DNA of 16,333 nucleotides, taken from positions 1-16,333 of the forward strand of contig JBDSTZ010000162.1 in NCBI GenBank assembly GCA_039927975.1, in the 5' to 3' direction. The translations under genes were made by a program, and so were the position numbers. Below the pieces are notes generated by a model. That model did not search any database. It had not been told where the DNA came from and saw only the letters and a program-made list of their open reading frames with translations. Positions 1 to 7,070 of the stretch are shown piece after piece. Numbering within the stretch: position 1 is the first letter of the stretch; each line of letters begins with the position of its first letter. Source of the stretch: JBDSTZ01 sp039927975. Lineage in GTDB: Bacteria; Pseudomonadota; Gammaproteobacteria; Burkholderiales; Burkholderiaceae_D.

Positions 1-73
1 CCAGCCCGACGGCCGCCATCCAGCCGGCGGTGCCGCCACCCACGATCACGATGCGTTTGTATGCAATATTCAT
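1..73 (-). CDS. Flavin-dependent tryptophan halogenase family protein, N-terminal fragment
   Basis: Only the first 24 codons are in the window; the gene continues past base 1. They read MNIAYKRIVIVGGGTAGWMA and so on: a beta strand followed by the GxGTAGW dinucleotide-binding loop that opens tryptophan 7-halogenase-type (PrnA/RebH-like) flavoproteins. The start is fixed by a strong AAGGAG six bases before the ATG (80-85). The family halogenates tryptophan or indole-like substrates using reduced FAD, but many members beside TonB-dependent receptors and glycoside hydrolases in Caulobacter-, Xanthomonas- and Massilia-like genomes have no proven substrate. It lies 124 bases downstream of the GH43 gene on the same strand, so co-transcription is likely. 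The fragment is too short to check the WxWxIP motif or catalytic lysine, so halogenating activity cannot be claimed; another flavin monooxygenase is possible. Confidence 0.75.
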   Translation of the reverse strand, partial: MNIAYKRIVIVGGGTAGWMAAVGL

Positions 74-79
74 GTATGT

Positions 80-85
80 CTCCTT
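80..85 (-). promoter_or_regulatory. Ribosome binding site of the halogenase-type gene
   Basis: On the minus strand AAGGAG lies six bases before the ATG at 73. It fixes the start codon. Just upstream, bases 93-109 form a perfect 6-bp hairpin (CACGGC, five-base loop, GCCGTG) with no T-run, so it is not an intrinsic terminator and transcription from the GH43 gene can be expected to continue. Confidence 0.7.
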
Positions 86-197
86 GCTATCGCACGGCTG
101 CGGGCCGTGTGCTGCGAGCCTCACTCATTGCTTGGCCTGGGGCGGCCGCCCCATCAGGCTGCGCGGAATATAGCCGTGATCGGCCGCCGGGCTACGG

Positions 198-3100
198 TCA
201 ATGCGAGGCGCCGCCTTGCCCGATGCGGTAGTAGTCGAAGTCCACACGGCCGCCGGCGGTCCTGGTCGAATAATAGAAGAGCGCGTAGCGGTAACCCATG
301 AAGTGCGGAAAGGTATAGACAAGGCGCGAAGGACGACCGATGGCGGTCCAGGTTTTGCCGTCGAGGCTGTAGGAGAAGCGGGCGGTTTCCGGCGCCTCCG
401 GCATGCCGTGGAGCTTGGCGCCGCCCTCGTCGAGGCCGAAGCGGGCGGCGTCAGGCGCCGACTGAAAGATCGATTCGGCCTTGAGGTGAACGGTGTTGCC
501 GGTGAGGGGAACGGCGGCGATCTCCTCGGGCTGGCCGGAGTCGGCGCTGACCATGACGAGCGATTTGGCACCGTTGCGCATCTTGACGCCAACAAAGCCA
601 TACTTCGCCTGGAAAGCGGACAGGCCGGCCCAGTCGCCGTCTTTCATGCCGCTCACGTCGATGCTGGTCGAGGCGACACTGTCAGGGCCAAAGGTGCGCT
701 GGGTGAGGGTATTCCTGGCATCCAGCAGGCCGGAATCGACCCGGCTGGTGACCAGGCTCAGGTAGCCCGGACGCTTGCTGAGCGACCAGTTGCGCGGCTC
801 GGGATTGTGATTCCATTGCCAGGCGAGGGGCAGGGGCCGGGCCCCGGGCTGGCGGTCGAATTCGTCGGAGGCGACGATGCCGGAGGCGCCGGAGGCGCCC
901 TGCGCGCCGGCGGCGATGTCGAGCGTCATGGGCACCTCGCCGTCCTTGCCGAGCACGGGCCAGCCTTCCTTCCAGGTCACGGGGACGAGATAGGGAACGC
1001 GACCGACGGCGCCGTTGTCCTTGAACAGATAGGCATACCATGTGCCGTCCGGGGTGTCGACCAGGCCGCCCTGGGCGATACCTCGGTCATCGAGCACGAT
1101 GCGGCCCTCGTAGGGACCGTCGATGGTGTCGGCGCGATGGACGATGACGCTGCGCGCCCAGCGGGTCTTGGGCGAGGCGATGTTGAACAGGTAGTAGCGG
1201 CCGTTGATCTTGGAAAGCTGCGAGCCCTCGCCACAGAGCCCGCCCTGGTCGGCGCCGAAGAGGGCGTTGACCTGTTCGATGATGGGCTTGTTCACGCCGC
1301 CGGGCTTGACGCCGGAGAGATCGGACTTGAGCTCGGTGAGCATGATGCGATTGCAGCCCCACACCATGTAGACGCGATTGTCGTCGTCGAAAAACAGGCT
1401 GTGGTCATTCATCAAGGGCTCGAAATTCGTCTCTTTCCACGGGCCGCGTTGCGGATCGCGCGTGCTGAAGACATGGGTGCGTCCGCCTGTGGTGGCGGCG
1501 AACGTCGAGGCGTAGAACACGCCGTCGTGGTAACGAATACTGCTGGCCCAGGAGCCGGCGCCGTAGGCATTCTTGCCGTTCTCGAGGCGGAAGGCTTGGT
1601 TGTCGGCCAGCGTGTCATAGGCGTAGGAGGCCATGCTCCAATTGACCAGGTCGGCCGACTTCATGATCGGCAGGCCCGGGGTCATGTGCATCGTCGTGCT
1701 GCTCATGTAGTAGGTTTTTCCTACACGGATGATGGCGATGTCCGGCACGTCCGCCCAGATCAGCGGATTATGGGCGGGATGCGCCGGTGCCGCTGGCGCG
1801 GGCCGGGACGCGTCGGCATTCCGGGAAAACTGCCAGTAATCGAACTTGAACAGTGCTTCGCCGGCCGCGCTGCGGAACACGAGGAAGAGATCCTGGACGC
1901 CGGAGGCGCCGGCGATCCGGGTCGATTGCGGCTTCCATTGGCCATCGGTTCCCGAGACCGGCAGCGTGCCGACCAACTGGCCGTCGACCTTACCCAAGCG
2001 AATCTCGATCTTCGCCCCGGTCGCCTCCTTCAGCTTGGCCGTGCTGGAAAGGCTGGCCATGAAGGCGCGCGCGCCGGTCGCGCCGAAATCGACATTGCGT
2101 ACCTCGACGTAGGCGCCGTCGTGGAGGTCGCGCAGATTATGGCCGCCAACGCCGATGGTCGGCTCGATCTTGACACCTGAAGACCAGGCGATGGTCTCGG
2201 CTTCGACGCGCCGGTAGGGATCAAGGGTGGCGACCGGTGTCGGCCCTTCCTTGGTCGGCTGCACCGGCTGGACCGAGCCGTCCGCGTTGAACTTCAACTC
2301 GTCGACGGACACGGAACGCTTGAAGCCGTCGCCGCCCGGAAGGTTGGCGTTGTGGTAGAAGAGGTAGGTCTTGCCCTTGAAATCGACCACGCCCGGGTGG
2401 TTGGTGAAGGCGCTTTGCGGGGTCATCACGACGCCGCCATAGGTCCACGGACCGTCGGCGGTGGGGCCGGTCGAGTAGCCGAGATGCTCAGGGATGGGAC
2501 CGGCGGCAAAAAACAGGTAATTGAGATTCTTGCGCTTGTAGAGCCATGGGCCCTCTTCGTAGGATGTGCCGCGCAGGGCAGGCTTTGGCTTCGTAACGCC
2601 CACGGTGTCCGCAGGATTGCGCTCGCCCAAGGCCTTGACAGTCATCGGATGGCCAATGATGCCATTTTCCCCGACGCTGGTGTCGTAGGAAATCATGTCC
2701 TTGTTCAGCTTGACCGACCACAGATTGGGATTGCCCCAGGCCAGATAGGCCTGGCCCTTGTCGTCGATGGTGACGGTTGGATCGATGCTGTCGTAGAGGC
2801 CGCCCGCGTGGCCGGCGATCAGCGGTTTTTTGATGGGATCGACGTAGGGGCCCAGGGGATTGTCGGCCACCAGCACGCCGATGCCCCGGCCTTGTACCGG
2901 GCCATAGAGATACCATTTGCCATCGCGCTCGATCACCTGGGGAGCCCAGGCGCCGTTGTCAACACCGTCCCAACCGGAATTCTCCTTGGAGGCCCAGGGG
3001 AAATCCCGCAGCGAGGCGACCGCGCCGTATTGGGTCCAGTTCACCATGTCCGTCGTCGTGGCGAGCACCCAGTCCTTCATGTTGAAGTTGTTTTTCTCCC

Positions 3101-3269
3101 CGACATCCTGATCGTGGCTGGAAAACAGGTAGAGCGTGCCCTTATGGACCATCGGGGCCGGATCGGCGGTGTACATCGTTTGAATCACCGGGTTGAGCGC
3201 GAATGAAGCCATGGGCAGCGATGCCAGCACGGACGAGAGAACGATGGCGGAGCGGGTTGCTTTTTTCAT
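198..3269 (-). CDS. Tandem GH43 glycosidase (GH43-CBM6-like-GH43-C-terminal beta-sandwich), exported
   Basis: A 1023-residue exported enzyme, probably an arabinofuranosidase/xylosidase acting on arabinoxylan or arabinan side chains. Start chosen at the MKKATRSAIV signal peptide (cleavage near residue 24) rather than 20 codons upstream. Residues about 25-345 form a first five-bladed GH43 domain with candidate base D36 (TADPAPM), D163 (SIDPTV) and acid E239 (YEEGPW). Residues about 352-482 look like a CBM6-type beta-sandwich (YRRVEAETIA to FKFDYWQF). After a Pro/Ala linker a second GH43 (about 500-780) has D510 (ADVPDIAI), D622 (NDHSLFFDDD) and E681 (CGEGSQL), resembling the XynB-like beta-xylosidase branch. 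Residues about 800-1018 match the GH43 C-terminal DUF1349-type sandwich. Both catalytic triads look intact, so two activities are possible. It follows GH51 by 97 bases, probably in one operon. The two linkages cut cannot be told from sequence alone. Confidence 0.9.
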   Translation of the reverse strand: MKKATRSAIVLSSVLASLPMASFALNPVIQTMYTADPAPMVHKGTLYLFSSHDQDVGEKNNFNMKDWVLATTTDMVNWTQYGAVASLRDFPWASKENSGWDGVDNGAWAPQVIERDGKWYLYGPVQGRGIGVLVADNPLGPYVDPIKKPLIAGHAGGLYDSIDPTVTIDDKGQAYLAWGNPNLWSVKLNKDMISYDTSVGENGIIGHPMTVKALGERNPADTVGVTKPKPALRGTSYEEGPWLYKRKNLNYLFFAAGPIPEHLGYSTGPTADGPWTYGGVVMTPQSAFTNHPGVVDFKGKTYLFYHNANLPGGDGFKRSVSVDELKFNADGSVQPVQPTKEGPTPVATLDPYRRVEAETIAWSSGVKIEPTIGVGGHNLRDLHDGAYVEVRNVDFGATGARAFMASLSSTAKLKEATGAKIEIRLGKVDGQLVGTLPVSGTDGQWKPQSTRIAGASGVQDLFLVFRSAAGEALFKFDYWQFSRNADASRPAPAAPAHPAHNPLIWADVPDIAIIRVGKTYYMSSTTMHMTPGLPIMKSADLVNWSMASYAYDTLADNQAFRLENGKNAYGAGSWASSIRYHDGVFYASTFAATTGGRTHVFSTRDPQRGPWKETNFEPLMNDHSLFFDDDNRVYMVWGCNRIMLTELKSDLSGVKPGGVNKPIIEQVNALFGADQGGLCGEGSQLSKINGRYYLFNIASPKTRWARSVIVHRADTIDGPYEGRIVLDDRGIAQGGLVDTPDGTWYAYLFKDNGAVGRVPYLVPVTWKEGWPVLGKDGEVPMTLDIAAGAQGASGASGIVASDEFDRQPGARPLPLAWQWNHNPEPRNWSLSKRPGYLSLVTSRVDSGLLDARNTLTQRTFGPDSVASTSIDVSGMKDGDWAGLSAFQAKYGFVGVKMRNGAKSLVMVSADSGQPEEIAAVPLTGNTVHLKAESIFQSAPDAARFGLDEGGAKLHGMPEAPETARFSYSLDGKTWTAIGRPSRLVYTFPHFMGYRYALFYYSTRTAGGRVDFDYYRIGQGGASH

Positions 3270-3366
3270 GAGGGTCGAAAAATGAGGGGCGAAAAAAAAT
3301 GGGACCGGCGATTCAAGCGCAAGCGCCATCGCCGACCTGAAGGCACGACGCCATCGCGCGCGGCGT

Positions 3367-4899
3367 TTACTCCTCCAAAGCGAGCACCATCACGGCCTTG
3401 GCAGGCACCTTGATCGACAGCTTGCCGCCCGCCGCGCGCGCGCTGAACGCTGCCGGCTTGATGGCTTGCGGATTCTGGAACGAGTTGTGCGCGTCCATCG
3501 CGGCCGCGGTCAGCACATTGCCGGCCGCACCTTTTAGCTTTGTGCCGGCGACATCGACGGCGACATCGACCGCCTTGGACGGATCGGTGTTGACCAGCGC
3601 CAGGTACAGCCTGCCGTCCTTGGCGCGTGCCGCCGAAGCGCTCACGCCCGGAATGGTCGTTGCGCCCAGGGTGTAGCTGGTGTTGTCCTTGATTGTCAGC
3701 GGCAGCGACCTGGCATCCTGGAACGGCAAATACATCTGGAAGGTGTAGTAGGTCGGGGTGAGGACCATCTTCTCCTTCTCGGTCAGGATCATCGCCTGCA
3801 GGACGTTGACCATTTGGGCGATGGTGGTCAGCGTGACCCGCTCCGCGTGTTGGTGGAAGATGTTGAAGTTGAGCGCCGCCACGAGCGCGTCGCGCAGGGA
3901 GTTCTGCTGGAACAGGGAACTTCTGGCGCCTTTCTCTTCATACCAGGTGCCCCATTCGTCGACCATCAGCCCGATCTTCTTCTCGGGATCGTGCTTGTCC
4001 AGTACGGCCCCGTGATCTTTGATCAGCTGATCCATTTTCATGGTATTGGCCAGGGTCGAGATCCATTGGTCTTCCTTGAAGCCGAGGGCCTCGCCCTTGA
4101 CCTCCCAGTTGCCGGTCGGGACGGTGTACTGGTGGACACTGATGCCGACCGTGTGGCCCTTCAGTTCGCGGCTCAGGACGTCGGTCCACGTGGTGTCGAA
4201 GCCACTGCCGCCGCTGGCGATCATTTTCGGCTTGTACTGGTCGGGCGCCCTCAGGAAGTTCTCGTAATTCCGGTACAGGTTCGCGTAGTACTCGGGCTTG
4301 ATGTTGCCGCCGCAGCCCCACAACTCGTTGCCGATACCGAAGAAGGCGACCTTGAACGGCTTTTCGCGCCCGTTCTGGGCGCGCAGCCTGGCCAGGGGCG
4401 AGCCGCCGTCCGCTGTCATGTACTCGACCCAATCGGACATCTCCTGCACGCTGCCGGTACCGACGTTGCCGTTGACGTAGGCGTCGGCGCCCAGCATGTC
4501 GATCAGGTCGAAGAATTCGTGGGTGCCGACGGCGTTGATCGCGTCGACCTTGCCCCCGTTGACGTTGCTGGGGCGCTGGTCCTGCGGGCCGACGCCGTCG
4601 CGCCAATGGTAGACGTCGGCGAAGCAGCCGCCCGGCCAGCGCACCAGCGGCACATGCAACTGCTTGAGCGCGTCGACGACGTCATTGCGCCAGCCCCTGG
4701 TGTTTGGGATGGTCGACTTCGCGCCGACGTACATGCCTTCGTAGACGCCGGTGCCGAGGTGTTCGGCGAACTGGCCGTACACGTACTTATTGATGACCGG
4801 ACCGGGCTTGGCCGGATCGATGTTGATGGTCACGGCCGCGAACACGGGCGTGGTCGCCAGCATTGCAAGCGCCAGAACGCCGCTCTTCAGTACACTCAT
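3367..4899 (-). CDS. GH51 alpha-L-arabinofuranosidase, exported
   Basis: A 510-residue retaining glycosidase that releases terminal alpha-L-arabinofuranose from arabinan, arabinoxylan or their oligosaccharides. Residues 1-21 are a signal peptide ending PVFA-AV, so it acts in the periplasm or outside, whereas many bacterial GH51 enzymes are cytoplasmic. The (beta/alpha)8 barrel carries the family motifs: VRWPGGCFADVYHWRDGVGP (87-106), acid/base E192 in GIGNELWGCGG, and nucleophile E315 in MVDEWGTWYEE. Residues about 390-510 form the usual C-terminal beta-sandwich, so the length is normal for the family. The ATG has a good GGAGAAG site. It is the first gene after the long non-coding stretch and is followed 97 bases on by the GH43 gene, so it probably leads the operon. 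Endoglucanase activity is known for some GH51 members but the motif set favours arabinofuranosidase. Confidence 0.93.
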   Translation of the reverse strand: MSVLKSGVLALAMLATTPVFAAVTINIDPAKPGPVINKYVYGQFAEHLGTGVYEGMYVGAKSTIPNTRGWRNDVVDALKQLHVPLVRWPGGCFADVYHWRDGVGPQDQRPSNVNGGKVDAINAVGTHEFFDLIDMLGADAYVNGNVGTGSVQEMSDWVEYMTADGGSPLARLRAQNGREKPFKVAFFGIGNELWGCGGNIKPEYYANLYRNYENFLRAPDQYKPKMIASGGSGFDTTWTDVLSRELKGHTVGISVHQYTVPTGNWEVKGEALGFKEDQWISTLANTMKMDQLIKDHGAVLDKHDPEKKIGLMVDEWGTWYEEKGARSSLFQQNSLRDALVAALNFNIFHQHAERVTLTTIAQMVNVLQAMILTEKEKMVLTPTYYTFQMYLPFQDARSLPLTIKDNTSYTLGATTIPGVSASAARAKDGRLYLALVNTDPSKAVDVAVDVAGTKLKGAAGNVLTAAAMDAHNSFQNPQAIKPAAFSARAAGGKLSIKVPAKAVMVLALEE

Positions 4900-5589
4900 G
4901 TCTTCTCCATTTTTTTAGGCGTGCTGTCGATTGACAGCTTTGCTTTCGCTTGCAGGGCGCAGGTCCGTCTGCCCGGCAATTCGGCGGAGTCTATCCCAAA
5001 TAATGCGACAAAAATACATGCCAAAATGGGCCGTCGCCCGCCATCACGGCCCCGCGCATAAATTTTGCACGGCATAGATTGGCGCCCGTGCAGATTTTGC
5101 TATTGATCGCTTCTCGGACCCGCTGTCCGATCCGACTGCCACCTCTGCGCCAGTGGCCGCGCCGCTGTCGCCGCAGGTCGAACGCACGGAAGCGCAGTAT
5201 CAATGCGATTATTCGCACCCTTGTAATATCTTCAGCATTCGCGCTATGGGGTGCACGCCGCCGGCGTCCTCTTGCTGCTCGCCTGGCCGGTGACGGCGAC
5301 GCGCGGTGCTGGCTCATACGGCCGTACCGGATTGCTGAAGTAGCGCGATACCTTGCGGGTCGGTCATGCCGGCGGGAAGACGGGGGAGCGTGGCGGCACG
5401 GCGGCGCTATGTTGAATCAGGACGGGTGCGTAGCTGAAGCGATCACACATGGAATCGCTGGTTCTGACGCGTGCCGCGAAGGACACCGGAGCTGTTCGCG
5501 CATGCTTGCTGATCCGGGCGCGCGTGGCGGCGTCGGCGGGTGCACCGATGAATGCGGCCGCGCTCAGCGCCGCCGGCGAAACAGGGACT
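4900..5589. other. Long non-coding stretch upstream of the GH51 operon
   Basis: About 690 bases without a convincing gene; open frames here on both strands are rich in Arg/Pro/Ser and resemble no protein known to me. The part next to GH51 (about 4980-5080) is AT-richer and probably holds the operon promoter. On the minus strand a weak candidate is TTGGCA near 5028 followed by T-rich sequence, then GCATTATTTGG. No strong inverted repeat that would mark an operator is obvious, and no intrinsic terminator with a T-run is seen behind the AraC-type gene, so read-through from that gene cannot be excluded. Confidence 0.4.
4901..4908 (-). promoter_or_regulatory. Ribosome binding site of the GH51 gene
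   Basis: GGAGAAGA on the minus strand places GGAG five bases from the ATG at 4899. It supports the chosen start and the signal peptide that follows it. Confidence 0.7.
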
Positions 5590-6753
5590 TTATGGCGCGG
5601 GCTCGCGGGCTTCCTTTTTGCATATTTCGCGGAATGCCTTGGGCGTGCATTCGTATTCTTCCTTGAAGAGCTTATTGAAATACGAGGGATTTCTATACCC
5701 CACCGAATAGGCGATTTCCGCGATACTGGCGCTGGTGTTTTCCACCAGCAGGCGCGACGCCTCGGTCAATCTGAGCTTGTTCAGGTAACCGATAAAGGTG
5801 TACCCCATTTCCGCCTTTAATATGTCGTTCACCTTGTTGCGGTTGACGCCGGTTTCCGAGACCACGGTGTCCAGATCCAGTTCCGAATCCGCATAACGCG
5901 TCGCCAGCAACCTCAAAATGGCCGATTTTTCCCTTTCCCGGTGCGGCTCCAGGGTCAGCTGCTGGTACGCCACCAGCGGCAGGTCTTTCTGCATCCGGCC
6001 TTGCAAGTCGTTGGCCAGGGCCACCGCGTACTGCTTGGCGAACCAGAATGCGAAACCGGCACAGGCCAGTATCAGGAACGCGGCGTAAAAATACAGGTAA
6101 CCGTATTTCCGCTCGTGCATTTCGATGCCAGCGATTTCGATACGCGACGGGATGCCGACGCGGCTCGCATGGCTGGTGTCGACTTCGATTTGCGCGACCT
6201 TGGCGAGCGAGTAGCCCAGGTCGGATGGGTCGACTTTGTGCATGTCGACCCACCATTGCGGAATGGTCAAATGGGCCAGATCGAGTTCGACGCGGCCGCC
6301 GTTTGGATTGCAGTTGACGTATGCCGATGGGGAGCGGTAGGTCGTCAGGTCCTCCAGTTTGGACCGCTTCTCGTCGAAGGTGGTCAGGCCGACCAGGATG
6401 GTACTGGCGGGGAAGCAGCGCGCCTCGAAACCGATCTTGCTGAATCTTGACCAATCGTATAACGCCGGTTTGCCTTTGCGGTCCGTGAAGAGCAGGGCGC
6501 TCGATACATAGGGATCGGGATCGCTGCCTGACAGAACGTATTCCATGATCAAGCGCGCGGCGTCGACTTTCACGTTCAGACTAGTGGTCGCGGGGTCGCC
6601 GTTGTACGCCTTGCGCAACTCCCAGGAAAAATTTTCTTGCTCAAACAAGGCGACGCGGTGATAGCTGCGGTGAACGCACAGATACCCGATCAAGATGCTC
6701 ACAACGAGAAGCAGGACAAGCCGAAGCAGTGCCTTTGAATATAACGCGTGCAT
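5590..6753 (-). CDS. Membrane-anchored AraC-family regulator with periplasmic sensor domain
   Basis: A 387-residue one-component regulator. Start placed at MHALYSKALL, directly before the first helix; the frame stays open 51 codons further upstream, but that part looks like non-coding sequence. Helix 1 spans about residues 9-27 (LLRLVLLLVVSILIGYLCV), a periplasmic region 28-217, helix 2 about 218-240, and a C-terminal AraC double helix-turn-helix about 285-380, with the signature SIAEIAYSVGYRNPSYFNKLFKEE split across 343-366. The periplasmic part is predicted mostly beta (FSKIGFEARCF, GGRVELDLAHLTI, KVAQIEVDTS, RIEIAGIEMH) and recalls a galactose-binding/CBM-like jelly roll; C113 and C148 could form a disulphide. 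Most AraC proteins are soluble, so sensing here is probably external to the cytoplasm. Position between GH5 and GH51 suggests it controls these hydrolases. The ligand is unknown. Confidence 0.85.
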   Translation of the reverse strand: MHALYSKALLRLVLLLVVSILIGYLCVHRSYHRVALFEQENFSWELRKAYNGDPATTSLNVKVDAARLIMEYVLSGSDPDPYVSSALLFTDRKGKPALYDWSRFSKIGFEARCFPASTILVGLTTFDEKRSKLEDLTTYRSPSAYVNCNPNGGRVELDLAHLTIPQWWVDMHKVDPSDLGYSLAKVAQIEVDTSHASRVGIPSRIEIAGIEMHERKYGYLYFYAAFLILACAGFAFWFAKQYAVALANDLQGRMQKDLPLVAYQQLTLEPHREREKSAILRLLATRYADSELDLDTVVSETGVNRNKVNDILKAEMGYTFIGYLNKLRLTEASRLLVENTSASIAEIAYSVGYRNPSYFNKLFKEEYECTPKAFREICKKEAREPAP

Positions 6754-7017
6754 ATAAATAAATGTTGGGAGGTCGGGACCGCGGCGAGCCCGCTGGCGCG
6801 AGCGCGGCAGCATCGTCAGGTCTCGCAATGTACAGCATGCGGTGCAGCCTGTCACTGCGGGACTGTTGCACGCGGAGACGGATATCGAGCACGGCCTTAA
6901 ACACAAGGTAGGCCCTCGCCAAGCGGAAACTGGCGTGGTCAGTTTGCACGGCGCGCCGAACGTGGCGCAGGGAATGCGCCGGGATGGACCAGGTGGTGAA
7001 TGGGGGGCGCAACAAGC

Positions 7018-7047
7018 AAAAAGCCGGCTGCTGGTATGAAGCCGGCT
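7018..7047 (-). terminator. Rho-independent terminator of the GH5 gene
   Basis: On the minus strand AGCCGGCT, a ten-base loop, a second AGCCGGCT (self-complementary) and then TTTTT form an 8-bp GC-rich hairpin with a T-run. It begins 24 bases after the GH5 stop codon. It separates the GH5 transcript from the AraC-type gene, which therefore needs its own promoter within about 6754-7017; no clear promoter hexamers were recognised there. Confidence 0.85.
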
Positions 7048-7070
7048 GTAAGGCAGAAATGTTATGCAGC

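Noticed and set aside
201..2180. 659-codon plus-strand open frame
   Set aside because: It lies antisense to the well-supported GH43 gene; composition is Gly/Ala/Val/Asp-rich without any domain, a codon-bias shadow.
3814..5061. 415-codon plus-strand open frame
   Set aside because: Antisense to the GH51 gene with its catalytic motifs; no recognisable protein features.
5079..5666. 195-codon plus-strand open frame in the gap before GH51
   Set aside because: Arg/Cys-rich, no family, no ribosome binding site, and it overlaps the end of the AraC-type gene.
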